Source: JAHDHW01 sp965220465
GTDB taxonomy: Bacteria > Bacteroidota > Bacteroidia > Chitinophagales > Saprospiraceae
Length of the DNA stretch: 64,000 nt
Assembly (NCBI GenBank): GCA_965220465.1
Contig: CBDCPZ010000020.1
Coordinates: 310,001-374,000, forward strand
Direction: 5' to 3'
Shown: positions 9,449 through 18,491 of the stretch, piece by piece
How positions within the stretch are numbered: the stretch's first letter is position 1
Layout of the letters: each line of letters begins with the position of its first letter
The notes under the pieces: generated by a model
Told to the model about the DNA's origin: nothing
The model's database searches: none
The model's input: only the letters and a program-made list of their open reading frames with translations
Position numbers and translations under genes: made by a program

Positions 9449-9566
9449 TTTTTATAAATAGTTTAATGCTTATGATTTTTTGGAAAGAATTTGGATTGAA
9501 TTTTAGTATTATTTGGTTTAAAATTCTTCTTTCGTGTGACCAATCTATTTATCGAAAATAGCTAAT

Positions 9567-9591
9567 CTTTTGTAACAAAAGAATAATTTTG
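9567..9591 (+). promoter_or_regulatory. Candidate promoter with adjacent palindrome
   Basis: TAATTTTG at 9584-9591 matches TAnnTTTG and reads towards the lipoprotein gene at 9680. Immediately upstream is CTTTTG-TAA-CAAAAG (9567-9581), a perfect palindrome placed where a repressor or activator could bind. Confidence 0.4.
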
Positions 9592-9679
9592 CATAAATCC
9601 TAGTTTAAAGGATAATCAGGCTTTTTTATAAAAAAATAAAATCCTGCTTGAGAGCGCCTTTAAATCGTAAAGTAAAAAG

Positions 9680-10189
9680 ATGAAAAAAATATTACCATTT
9701 TTATTGATACTTCCTTTATTTCTATCGAATTGCAAGAAAGAAGAACCGATTTTATTTGAAATGGTATATGCCGAAGATTTTACCATACAAGCCGGACTCA
9801 ATCCATTTGATACGCATTATTTTTATTTAGAGAATATTCCGATTGGGACTTATTTAAGCTCGCGAAATTTGACTGCGGATATGCTCAGTTCAATTAATCC
9901 AAGAGCGGGAAGTATCGTCAATGTTTTTTCTGGTTCGGCCTCCTATGATTTTATCAGAGATGTTTCTGTGAGGATTTATACGGATGATGAGAATAATTAC
10001 AAAGAAACTTTTTATTACGACAATGTACCAGAAAATACGGGTGATAATCTAGGGGTGATTCCGTCGCTCGTTGATGCCAAAACGTATTTAAATGGGCAAA
10101 CCTTCAATATCGTTATCAGATTGAATTTTCGCCGCTCTCCGCTTCAAAATATTGAAACACAACTCAGGTTTTCTTTTGGTGCAAAATGA
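9680..10189 (+). CDS. Small secreted lipoprotein, unknown function
   Basis: A 169-aa protein with a lipoprotein signal: basic MKKILPF start, hydrophobic core and lipobox LFLSNC (Cys18), followed by the KKEEP residues typical of Bacteroidota lipoproteins. The mature part is rich in beta-strand-like sequence (YFYLENIPIGTYLSS, IVNVFSGSASYDFIRDVSV) and resembles no family I recognise. It is convergent with the SDR gene, with 15 bp between the stop codons and no clear terminator. Probably anchored in the outer or inner membrane facing the periplasm; role unknown. Confidence 0.7.
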   Translation: MKKILPFLLILPLFLSNCKKEEPILFEMVYAEDFTIQAGLNPFDTHYFYLENIPIGTYLSSRNLTADMLSSINPRAGSIVNVFSGSASYDFIRDVSVRIYTDDENNYKETFYYDNVPENTGDNLGVIPSLVDAKTYLNGQTFNIVIRLNFRRSPLQNIETQLRFSFGAK

Positions 10190-10204
10190 TTTTTTGTGCT
10201 TTTT

Positions 10205-10930
10205 TTACTTTTCTTTTAAGTGTGGAAATGAAGGACGCACCTCAACCTTACTTGGCAATGTTCTGGCGGGCATCTTCAACAAATCAACCGTGATTTGACC
10301 AATATCTTCAGGTTGTATTTTCCAGGCATCTTTTTTATTAGGAATATGATTGTTGAAATAAGTGGCCACCGATCCCGGCATAATGGTCGTTGTTTTTATT
10401 CCGTGCAAACGAAGATCTAGCATTGCTGCCTGAGTAAATCCTACTAATCCAAATTTACTGGCGTTGTAAGCTGAAGCGGTTTGAAAAAAGTTAGTTCCTG
10501 CCAAACTTGCAATCGTAATGAAATAACCTTTCGATTTTTTCAACGCATCAAAACTCGCTTTCAGGGTATAAAAAACGCCGGTCAAATTGGTGTCAATAGT
10601 TTCATTCCATTGTTCAATAGTTAACTCATCAACGGCAGCAAAATAACCTAATCCTGCGTTTGCAATCACTACATCTAATTGCCCCCAGGCTGCCGACACT
10701 TTTTCGACAGCTTCTTGTTGCGATTCATAACTTCGGACATCGGCGGCGATGCCCAAAGCATTTCCTTTGATAGCTTTGTTGAGTTGTTCTGCTGCTTTGT
10801 CAGCCGATTCCTGGTTACGGCTTGTGATGGCAACTTTCATCCCTTCTTTTAAAAGAGACTCGGCGATTGCATAACCAATTCCTTTGCTGCCTCCGGTGAT
10901 AAATGCGGTTTTTCCTGTTAGTTTTTTCAT
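10205..10930 (-). CDS. Short-chain dehydrogenase/reductase (SDR) family oxidoreductase
   Basis: NAD(P)-dependent classical SDR of typical length (241 aa). Visible motifs are the cofactor loop TGGSKGIG near residue 13, NAG (VVIANAG) near 92, the catalytic Ser in ITIASLAG, and the catalytic Tyr/Lys in YNASK. It closely resembles SDRs often annotated as 3-oxoacyl-ACP reductases, but such names are unreliable and the substrate cannot be assigned. It lies 39 bp downstream of the histidine kinase gene on the same strand and could be the last gene of that transcript. Confidence 0.88.
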   Translation of the reverse strand: MKKLTGKTAFITGGSKGIGYAIAESLLKEGMKVAITSRNQESADKAAEQLNKAIKGNALGIAADVRSYESQQEAVEKVSAAWGQLDVVIANAGLGYFAAVDELTIEQWNETIDTNLTGVFYTLKASFDALKKSKGYFITIASLAGTNFFQTASAYNASKFGLVGFTQAAMLDLRLHGIKTTTIMPGSVATYFNNHIPNKKDAWKIQPEDIGQITVDLLKMPARTLPSKVEVRPSFPHLKEK

Positions 10931-10969
10931 ATGGTTGTTATTTTGCTTTTTGCCTTTTTGTATTAAAAA

Positions 10970-12355
10970 TTAAATCATTCCGTTTGGAAAAACGAGGGAA
11001 AACGTAGTGTAAATATCTTCTTCCGAGCTCACTAAAAGTTGCCCGTAGTGTTGTTTCATAATATTTTTTGACAAACTCAAACCGATTCCGGAACCGTCTT
11101 TTCGGGTGGTGAAAAAAGGAATAAAAATTTGTTTTAAAATTTCATCGGAAATTCCTTTTCCATTATCAGTGACCGAAATAATTGTTTGTAAATCTTTCAC
11201 TTCACAATTTATGGAAATGAGCGGAGTTTCTTTCTTTTCCAAGGCATAAATACCGTTACCAATTATATTTATAAAAACCTGTTCAATTAATTTTGAATCA
11301 AAAAGTAGCGTTGCATTTGATGGAACTATGCCAATATTTAAAGGAATTCCTTTTTCTTCCAGAATTGGTTTCATCAATCGTTCAATACTTTGTAAAAATT
11401 CTTTGACATTCACTTCCTTCATTTTCGGAATCGGTACATTTGAAATGGTGCGATAGTCTTTGACAAAATCAAGCAAACCATCTGCGCGTTTTTTAATGGT
11501 TGCCGCTGCCAAATTGATGTCCGTCAGGATTTCATCGTCAATTGCATTTGATTTTAGGATTTCATGATTATCATTTTCAGTCATCGTTTTTATCGTTGCA
11601 GCAAGAGAGCTGACAGGGGTGAACGAATTGAGCATTTCATGCGCCAAAACGCGAATGACATTGTGCCAGGCCTCCATTTCTTTTTGCTCGATTTCAGAAT
11701 GGATATCCTGAAAAGTAATGATGAGGTAGGGGATTTCTAAAAAATGAATATTGACCACTTCAAGGGATAGTTGCTTTTGTTGGGTCTCTTTTCCAATTTC
11801 CAGGAGTTTTTTACCACCATTAGAAAGTAACTTCACTTCATTAGCAAACCACGGCAACTGTCTTGCAAATCGATGCCAGTATTTGTTTCTGGGTTGGTTC
11901 AAAATTTCACTTGCTGCTCTGTTTAAAAACAGAATTTCATTTTCAGAATGTTCATCGTCTAAATCCTCTTTTCGAATTGAAATGATACCGAGATTTACAT
12001 GCTCCAAAATTTGTTTGAAGTGCTTGAATTGCGCTTCCTTTTCAATTTTATTTTTTTTAAAAATGCCAATAATGGTATTGAAATCTCTATAAACACCAGC
12101 GAAAGATTTTCCTTTTTCAGAAGTTGAAAAATAAACGGAATGATCTTCACTTTTTAAAGCATCTAGAAATTTTGAAAGCGAATAGTTAGTTTCATTTACA
12201 TAGCGAATCAGACTCATAACTTGGATGATTATCAAAACCGCTAAACCGGTAACTGTAAACCAAAATTTTTGATTGATGAAGATTGCAAGCAACAAACAAG
12301 TGATTGCGAGCGCAGTAATTCTGATAACAATTTGTATGGTGAATCGCTTTATCAA
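10970..12355 (-). CDS. Membrane sensor histidine kinase (NtrY-like)
   Basis: Partner kinase of the adjacent NtrC-type regulator. The 461-aa protein has two N-terminal membrane segments (about 5-28 and 31-53) with almost no periplasmic loop, so the signal is probably membrane or cytosolic. A PAS-like region (about 100-215) follows. Next come a HisKA segment with the phospho-acceptor His239 in LAHEMLNSF, and a HATPase domain with N-box NIIGNGIYALE, DNGKGIS and GSGIGLSLSK. It starts 9 bp after the regulator stop on the same strand, so the two are co-transcribed, regulator first. Confidence 0.9.
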   Translation of the reverse strand: MIKRFTIQIVIRITALAITCLLLAIFINQKFWFTVTGLAVLIIIQVMSLIRYVNETNYSLSKFLDALKSEDHSVYFSTSEKGKSFAGVYRDFNTIIGIFKKNKIEKEAQFKHFKQILEHVNLGIISIRKEDLDDEHSENEILFLNRAASEILNQPRNKYWHRFARQLPWFANEVKLLSNGGKKLLEIGKETQQKQLSLEVVNIHFLEIPYLIITFQDIHSEIEQKEMEAWHNVIRVLAHEMLNSFTPVSSLAATIKTMTENDNHEILKSNAIDDEILTDINLAAATIKKRADGLLDFVKDYRTISNVPIPKMKEVNVKEFLQSIERLMKPILEEKGIPLNIGIVPSNATLLFDSKLIEQVFINIIGNGIYALEKKETPLISINCEVKDLQTIISVTDNGKGISDEILKQIFIPFFTTRKDGSGIGLSLSKNIMKQHYGQLLVSSEEDIYTTFSLVFPNGMI

Positions 12356-12364
12356 AATGTGTTT

Positions 12365-13744
12365 TTAAAGGTTATATTTTTCCATTCTTCGATACAAAGC
12401 CGCTCTTGTCAAACCCAAGTCTTTTGCTGCTTTTGAAATATTGCCCTGGTGTTTTTCCAAAGCTTTTTCAACCAACAATTTTTCAATTTCTGTCAGATTA
12501 AAATTTTCGGGAATTGCAGTTGAATGATGCATTGAAGGCGCATCCGTCAAATTGAAATCTGAAGCTTTTATTTCTTTGCTATCTGCCATGATTACACCAC
12601 GTTCGATAGTGTGCTGAAGCTCCCGGATATTGCCCGGCCAGCGATGTGCTTTCAGAACATCGAGTGCTTCTTTTGAGATCGTCAATTCTGGTTTGTGGTA
12701 TTTTTCTTTGAAAGAATGCAAATAAAATTGAACGAATTCGGGAATATCAGAAGGGCGCGATCTAAGCGGGGGTATTTCTATTTCAATGGTGTTGATGCGA
12801 TACAAAAGGTCTTGACGGAATTTTCCATCTGCAACCCACTTTTTTAGCGGCGCATTCGTTGCAAAAACCAATCTTGCATTGATAGGCCGTTCAACCCCTT
12901 CTCCCAAACGGCTTACTTTTAAATCTTGTAAAACGGTCAATAATTTTTTTTGAAGGTTAAGTGGCAGATTACCGATTTCATCCAAAAAAAGGGTCCCGTC
13001 TTCTGCCATTTCAAAGCGTCCAATCTTGTCTTCTTTGGCATCTGTAAAAGCACCTCTTTTGTGGCCGAAAAGTTCTCCTTCAAATAAATTTTCTGAAAGT
13101 GATCCCAGGTCAACATGAACAAACGGTTTGTTTTTTCTTTTTGAAAGGCGGTGTATTTCTCTTGCAAGGTGTTGTTTTCCGGTTCCGTTTTCTCCGAGAA
13201 TCAAAACATTGGCGGGCGTGTCACTGACTTTTTTGATAGTAGCAATCACCTTTTGCATGGCTGCCGAGCTTCCGATTATTGGCCCAAATCCTTTTTCAAT
13301 TTCTTCCTTTAATGCTTTATTTGTAGTTTTTAGAACTTTAAGTTTTTGATTGGAACGATGCAATTCCAGTGCTGCATTTACTGTCGCTAAAAATTTTTCA
13401 TTGGACCAGGGTTTTAAAATGAAATCAAAAGCTCCTGTTTTTATTGCATCCACAGCTAATTCCACTTCTCCAAAGGCAGTCATTAATATTACAACGATTT
13501 CAGGATTGATTTCCAAAATATGTTTCAACCAATACATTCCTTCTTTTCCATCATTGAAACCAACCCGATAATTCATGTCCAACAGAATGAGGTCAATTGA
13601 TTCAGTAGAAATCAAACGGTTGATTTCCCTCGGATTATTTCGGGTAATTATTTTTGTGTATTTCTGTTTCAGCAGCAGGTTGGCGGTGATGAGCACATCT
13701 TCATCATCATCAATAACTAAAATGGTAGCTTCTGTTTTTTTCAT
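12365..13744 (-). CDS. Sigma-54-dependent response regulator, NtrC/AtoC family
   Basis: 459 aa in three domains. The receiver has acidic pocket DDD (12-14) and phospho-acceptor Asp56 in LILLDMNYR. The AAA+ sigma-54 activator domain has Walker A GENGTGK (Lys190) and the sigma-54 contact loop at 231-236. The C-terminal Fis-type helix-turn-helix is NISKAAKDLGLTRAALYRRMEKY. The contact loop reads GAFTDA rather than GAFTGA. The gene is divergent from the ABC efflux operon across a 185-bp gap with a candidate sigma-54 promoter and an upstream palindrome, so I infer that it activates that operon and possibly its own transcription. Confidence 0.92.
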   Translation of the reverse strand: MKKTEATILVIDDDEDVLITANLLLKQKYTKIITRNNPREINRLISTESIDLILLDMNYRVGFNDGKEGMYWLKHILEINPEIVVILMTAFGEVELAVDAIKTGAFDFILKPWSNEKFLATVNAALELHRSNQKLKVLKTTNKALKEEIEKGFGPIIGSSAAMQKVIATIKKVSDTPANVLILGENGTGKQHLAREIHRLSKRKNKPFVHVDLGSLSENLFEGELFGHKRGAFTDAKEDKIGRFEMAEDGTLFLDEIGNLPLNLQKKLLTVLQDLKVSRLGEGVERPINARLVFATNAPLKKWVADGKFRQDLLYRINTIEIEIPPLRSRPSDIPEFVQFYLHSFKEKYHKPELTISKEALDVLKAHRWPGNIRELQHTIERGVIMADSKEIKASDFNLTDAPSMHHSTAIPENFNLTEIEKLLVEKALEKHQGNISKAAKDLGLTRAALYRRMEKYNL

Positions 13745-13774
13745 AGTTTTTAATTCTACTCAAAGTAAGGAAAT

Positions 13775-13810
13775 GTTCGTTTTTGAACAATGTATTGTCC
13801 GAAAACGAAC
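13775..13810. promoter_or_regulatory. Candidate NtrC-type enhancer (upstream activating site)
   Basis: GTTCGTTTT (13775-13783) and AAAACGAAC (13802-13810) form a perfect 9-bp inverted repeat with 18 bp between the arms. It lies about 65-100 bp upstream of the candidate sigma-54 promoter, the usual position for a Fis-HTH activator site, and only 31 bp from the regulator start codon. Binding is inferred. Confidence 0.6.
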
Positions 13811-13873
13811 AGTGTTAAAAATAGATGATATTTTAAATAGCTGATTTTCAGCATTTTAGAAAATTAAATTCAT

Positions 13874-13890
13874 TTGGCATAACCTATGAA
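13874..13890 (+). promoter_or_regulatory. Candidate sigma-54 promoter of the efflux operon
   Basis: TTGGCATA-N4-ATGAA keeps the invariant GG of the -24 element and a G exactly 10 bases later, but has GA where the -12 element normally has GC. It lies 40 bp upstream of the adaptor gene start and downstream of the inverted repeat at 13775-13810, in the correct orientation. Moderate support because of the -12 mismatch. Confidence 0.45.
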
Positions 13891-13929
13891 TTATTATTTG
13901 GCAAAGGCAAAGACCTAAAATGAATTAAC

Positions 13930-15179
13930 ATGGATCGTAAAATTGATAAAGACAGATGGACAAAACAAAGGTTGCTGTATATTGGCCTGGTAGTGGTTGT
14001 GATTGTGCTTTCGGTTTTTGGTTTTCGGTCACTCAATAAAAAAGTATACAATCTGGATCGAAATAAAATCACAGTTAAAGAAGTCAAAAGTGGCGATTTT
14101 CAGGATATTATTTTGGTTGATGCATTTGTTGAACCTATTGCTTCGGTGTTGGTCAATACTTCAGAAGGAGGAATGGTTGAGGAAGTTTTTATTGAAGACG
14201 GAGAAATGGTTGAAAAAGGAACGCCTTTATTAAGACTAAACAATCCGGCTGCAATGCTTGGTTATATGACTCAGGAAACTGCAATTGTCGAACAGATGAA
14301 CAACCTTCAGAATCTCAAATTGTCTCTTGAAAAAGATCAACGTGATCTTACTGAATCTTTAATTGATATTGAATACCAACTTTCCAACAACGAACGTGAT
14401 TTTAAAGTAGACACGCTTCTTTTTGATCAAGGTGTTATTGCAAAAAATAATTATGAAGATTCGGAACAAGCCTATAAATACCAACAGAAAAAACGAGCTT
14501 TTTTACAAGAAAATGTAACCAGAAGCCGTGAAGATAATAAAGTCCAGTTGGAGCGGATCAATCGATCCATTGAACTGATGGAGCGCAATCTTCCTGGTCA
14601 TTCATGAAAATATGGAGAAAATGTTGGTAAGAGCGCCGGTTACCGGAAGATTGTCTTCTTTTGATCCAGTGATAGGAGAGTCATTTGCGGGGCGTCAAAC
14701 CATAGCTAAAATTGATGTTTTAAAAGGATTTAAAGTCATCGGCCAGGTTGACGAATATTACCTTAGTACTGTAAAATCCGGACAATCCGCTCGCTTTTCA
14801 TTCAACGGTGAAATTATTGATTTGACTATCAAAAAAGTATTGCCGGAAGTAATAAACGGACGATTTGAAGTGGAGATGATCTTCATTGACGAAGCGCCGA
14901 AAGATATCAGAACAGGCTTGTCATTGCAGGTTCGTTTAGAGCTTTCGGAAGCAAAGCCAGGCAATTATGATTCCTCGAGGAAATTTTTTCCATGCTTTCG
15001 GTGGACAATATGTTTTTGTAATGAACGGAACCAGCGAAGCTATAAAAAGAAAAATCAGAATAGGAAGACAAAATCCAAGCTATTATGAAGTCCTTGAAGG
15101 ATTGGATATTGGTGAACAAATTATCACTTCCTCCTACGAATCCTTTAAAAATTTTGAAACCATTACCATCACTGAATAA
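13930..15179 (+). pseudogene. ABC efflux periplasmic adaptor (HlyD/MacA-like), broken by two +1 frameshifts
   Basis: The original product would be a 415-aa membrane-anchored adaptor linking the ABC pump encoded downstream to an outer-membrane channel. An N-terminal TM segment (about 17-37), a biotinyl/lipoyl-like segment (VNTSEGGMVEEVFIEDGE), a coiled-coil hairpin, a second lipoyl half (VRAPVTGRLSSFDPVIGE) and a beta-barrel region are all present, but in three frames. Frame 1 ends at TGA 14605-14607. Removing one C near 14593 restores NLLVIHENMEKM. Removing one A at about 14963 restores KPGIMIPRGNFFHA, and the reading then continues to TAA 15177-15179. All else is intact and the length is normal, so this is either a very recent pseudogene or two sequence errors. 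Confidence 0.85.
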
Positions 15180-15191
15180 AAACAATAAAAG

Positions 15192-15896
15192 ATGATAAAA
15201 TTAGAAAACCTTACCAAAGTATACAGAACAGAAGAAGTCGAAACGACAGCATTGAATGAAGTTTCTTTCGAAATTAAAAAAGGTGAATTTGTTTCTATTA
15301 TGGGGCCATCCGGTTGTGGTAAATCTACCTTGCTCAATTTGCTGGGAATGCTTGATAAACCTGAAAAAGGAGGTTATCAATTTATGGAAAAGGAAATTAG
15401 CAGATTGAACGAAAAGCAACGTTCTGAAATTCGTAAAAAGCATATCGGTTTTGTCTTCCAAAACTTCAATTTAATTGATGAATTAACGGTTTTTGAAAAC
15501 ATTGAATTGCCGCTTATTTACAATAATATACCTTCAAAAAAACGAAAACAAAGGGTTGATGAAATTATCGAAAGAATCGGAATTTCCCATCGCTCCGGCC
15601 ATTTTCCACAGCAATTGTCTGGAGGTCAGCAGCAGAGAGTAGCGGTCGCTCGTGCTTTGGTTTCAAAACCTGATTTGATCCTCGCGGATGAGCCTACCGG
15701 AAATTTGGACAGCTCAAATGGAAACGAAGTGATGGAGCTTTTGTGCGAATTAAACGAAAAAGGGACAACCATCATCATGGTCACCCACTCTTCACACGAT
15801 GCTAGTTATTCCAACAGAGTGATCAATCTTTTGGACGGAGAAGTCATTTCCGAAAGAAGGGCAAAAATCAATGAGAGGATAGGGGCGGTGATTTGA
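15192..15896 (+). CDS. ABC transporter ATP-binding protein (MacB/LolD type)
   Basis: ATPase subunit of the efflux pump. 234 aa with Walker A GPSGCGKST near residue 38, Q-loop VFQNFNLI, signature LSGGQQQRVAVARAL, Walker B LILADEPTGNLDS and H-loop VTHSSH. It starts 12 bp after the adaptor stop, and the matching FtsX-type permease follows 128 bp later. In Bacteroidota such trios (adaptor, ATPase, 800-aa permease) are usually regulated by an NtrC-type system encoded alongside, as here. The transported substrate (peptide, lipid or toxic compound) is unknown. Confidence 0.93.
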   Translation: MIKLENLTKVYRTEEVETTALNEVSFEIKKGEFVSIMGPSGCGKSTLLNLLGMLDKPEKGGYQFMEKEISRLNEKQRSEIRKKHIGFVFQNFNLIDELTVFENIELPLIYNNIPSKKRKQRVDEIIERIGISHRSGHFPQQLSGGQQQRVAVARALVSKPDLILADEPTGNLDSSNGNEVMELLCELNEKGTTIIMVTHSSHDASYSNRVINLLDGEVISERRAKINERIGAVI

Positions 15897-15908
15897 GAAG
15901 GAACGAGT

Positions 15909-15975
15909 TGTCAGTAATGATGGACGAAGGGTCAGTTTGCAGTTTTCTCGTAACTGACCCCTCGCTACTCACACC
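15909..15975 (+). repeat. Dispersed palindromic repeat, copy A
   Basis: Begins TGTCAGTA and contains GGGTCAGTT (15929-15937) and AACTGACCC (15952-15960), a perfect 9-bp inverted pair. It shares TGTCAGTA, AAGG-TCAGT and GTTTTCTCGT blocks with the copy at 24310-24370, and GTAACTGAC-CTC with the copy at 47169-47208. It sits inside the efflux operon between the ATPase and permease genes, where it could fold in the mRNA. Confidence 0.6.
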
Positions 15976-16024
15976 CGGCTTCAAACAGCTCACACCTAAT
16001 TTCTAAAAACTAAAATCAAAAACA

Positions 16025-18430
16025 ATGTTTAGAAACTATATAAAAGTTGCACTTCGGAATTTAAGAAAAAACAGAGCCTACTCAGCTATAAATATTCTTG
16101 GTTTAGCGATGGGCCTGATGGTCAGTATTTTGGTGTTTTTGTATGTAATTGATGAGACCAACTATGATAAACACATTACGGATTACCAGGACATTTACAG
16201 AATGGGTATCGTAGCAAATATGATGGGACAGTCTATGGATGCGCCTGTTTCCTGTAGTCCAATGGCTCAATCCTTACGAACCGATTTTGCGGAAGTTGAA
16301 ACTGCAACTCGTTTTAAACCGATGGGGCAGGAAATTATGTTGAACTATGAAGAAAATAAAATTTATATCCAAAAAGGAGCGAGAGCGGATAGTGTATTTT
16401 TTCAAGTATTCGATTATGAATTTGTTCATGGAGATCCTAAAACGGCGTTGGTTGAGGATAACGCAATGGTGATGACGGAGGAGACTGCCGCTAAATTTTT
16501 TGGTGATGAAAATCCAATGGGGAAAATCGTTAATTACGATAATCGGAGAGATTACATCGTTCGTGGTGTGATTAAAGAACCAAAAGGAAATGCACATTTT
16601 CAGATTGACTTTTTTATTGCTGAAAACGGAATTCAACCTACTTGGATTAACAATAATTATTATACTTATGCTAAACTTCGTAAAGGTGTTGAACTGGATG
16701 AATTTAAAAAGGTAATGTCGGATAAATTCGTCACCTACATTGCTCCGGATGTTGAGCAATTTTTAAAAATGACAATAGAAGAATTTTTTGCCCAAAACAA
16801 TACTTTTGAATACGATATGCAGCCCATCGCGAGTATTCACTTGCATTCTCATCGAGATTGGGAAATTCAGCAAAACGGAAACGTAATTTATATTTATGTA
16901 TTTATAGCAATAGCCATATTAGTCCTGTTGATTGCAGGGATCAATTTTATGAATTTGTCAACAGCGCGTTCGGCAAAACGTGCTAAAGAAGTTGGAATCA
17001 GGAAGGTGTCGGGAGCTTCCCGAGGAATGTTAATTTCACAATTTTTGATGGAATCTGTCATTCAAAGTGTCATCGCTTTGTTTCTGGCTTTCATTATGGT
17101 AGAATTATTTTTACCGGGCTTTAATAATGTAATGGACACAGCATTGGTTCTTTTCAATAATCACTTTTGGATAACCCTTGGTTTTGCTTTGACAATTACA
17201 ATTTTTTATGGTTTGTTTTCAGGAAGCTACCCTGCTTTTTTCCTTTCCGCGTTTCAACCTGTTACTGTTTTAAAAGGAGATATGAGCAAAACAAAGGGCG
17301 GAACTTTGTTTAGAAAAAGCCTTGTTGTTGTACAGTTTACTGCTTCAATTAGTTTGATTATTGGAATGGTAATAATTTTTCAGCAAATATCTTTTATGCA
17401 CAACAAAAATCTGGGATTCAAAGGGAACCAGGTTTTAACAGTGCCGATACAAACCGATAAAGTAACTGAAAATTTTGAAACTTATGAAAAGGAGTTTTTA
17501 AAGAACCCAAATGTGCTCAGTGTTTCAAGAGCAAATTTTTACCCTGGCAGCAATAGTCCGAATCAAACCATGTTTGAGTTAGAAGGAAGCCAGGATCAGT
17601 TGCCCCTTTGGAATATGGAAGTCGATCATGATATTTTTGAAACCCTGGATCTAACCTTATTAGAAGGTCGAAAGTTTGATAAGGAACTTGACAATGACTC
17701 AATACCTTCTTTCATTCTTAACGAAACCGCTTTAAGAACGTTTAATATTCAAAATCCCTTGGAACAAAGATTAACAGGTTTTTTCGGGCCAGGCCAAAGA
17801 GTTTACGGGAATATTATTGGAGTTGTCAAAGACTTTCACATTCAAGGTTTTAATCAACCAATTAAGCCAATGGTGCTTTATGTAAGCAACAATCTATGGT
17901 TTGCTTCTTTCAAAATCGCTCCTGAAAACATGAATGAAACCATTGCCAATATTGAAGCAAAATGGAGTGAAATTGAACCTTCGCATCCTTTTAGATATAC
18001 TTTTTTGGATGAAGATTTTGGAGCATTATTCAAGCAACAGGAAAATTTCGGGACCATGTTTTTGTATCTGACGATTCTTGCGATTATCATTTCCTGCATG
18101 GGATTGTACGGTCTGGCTTCATATACTGCTGAACAACGAACCAAAGAAATCGGAATCCGAAAAGTACTCGGTGCTTCTGTTCCACAATTGATGAATATGC
18201 TGACCAAGGATTTTATTAAACTGGTTTTGATAGCAAATATTTTTGCTTGGCCGATCACCTTGCTTTTAGCGAAAGAATGGTTGTCTCATTTTTCTTATCA
18301 GATAGATTTGCCATTTATGCCGTTCCTTTTGGCTTCAATGATCGCAGTGATTATTGCTTTGATTACAGTGAGTTATCAGGCTTATGTGGCAGCGAATTCA
18401 GATCCTGTCCGAGCATTAAAATACGAATAA
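16025..18430 (+). CDS. ABC transporter permease (FtsX/MacB family)
   Basis: An 801-aa duplicated permease. Each half has a transmembrane helix, a periplasmic MacB_PCD domain and a three-helix FtsX domain. The N-terminus MFRNYIKVALRNLRKNRAYSA is the standard start of Bacteroidota members, and both FtsX domains carry the ATPase-contact motif (AKEVGIRKVSGAS near 322 and TKEIGIRKVLGAS near 708). It is the third cistron after the adaptor and ATPase. MacB-type pumps act as mechanotransmitters that drive substrate from the periplasm through an outer-membrane channel. No TolC-like gene is adjacent, so the exit channel must be encoded elsewhere (one is present at 54210 in the RND operon). Confidence 0.92.
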   Translation: MFRNYIKVALRNLRKNRAYSAINILGLAMGLMVSILVFLYVIDETNYDKHITDYQDIYRMGIVANMMGQSMDAPVSCSPMAQSLRTDFAEVETATRFKPMGQEIMLNYEENKIYIQKGARADSVFFQVFDYEFVHGDPKTALVEDNAMVMTEETAAKFFGDENPMGKIVNYDNRRDYIVRGVIKEPKGNAHFQIDFFIAENGIQPTWINNNYYTYAKLRKGVELDEFKKVMSDKFVTYIAPDVEQFLKMTIEEFFAQNNTFEYDMQPIASIHLHSHRDWEIQQNGNVIYIYVFIAIAILVLLIAGINFMNLSTARSAKRAKEVGIRKVSGASRGMLISQFLMESVIQSVIALFLAFIMVELFLPGFNNVMDTALVLFNNHFWITLGFALTITIFYGLFSGSYPAFFLSAFQPVTVLKGDMSKTKGGTLFRKSLVVVQFTASISLIIGMVIIFQQISFMHNKNLGFKGNQVLTVPIQTDKVTENFETYEKEFLKNPNVLSVSRANFYPGSNSPNQTMFELEGSQDQLPLWNMEVDHDIFETLDLTLLEGRKFDKELDNDSIPSFILNETALRTFNIQNPLEQRLTGFFGPGQRVYGNIIGVVKDFHIQGFNQPIKPMVLYVSNNLWFASFKIAPENMNETIANIEAKWSEIEPSHPFRYTFLDEDFGALFKQQENFGTMFLYLTILAIIISCMGLYGLASYTAEQRTKEIGIRKVLGASVPQLMNMLTKDFIKLVLIANIFAWPITLLLAKEWLSHFSYQIDLPFMPFLLASMIAVIIALITVSYQAYVAANSDPVRALKYE

Positions 18431-18457
18431 ATTATACCATTTTAATTATAATAGTTT

Positions 18458-18487
18458 AAGGCAATCCGATTTTCAGGTTGCCTTTTT
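18458..18487. terminator. Rho-independent terminator after the ABC efflux operon
   Basis: Stem AAGGCAA(T)CC / GGTTGCCTT with one bulged T, followed by T6. It lies 28 bp after the permease stop and just beyond the end of the convergent lipoprotein pseudogene. Confidence 0.75.
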
Positions 18488-18491
18488 TATT

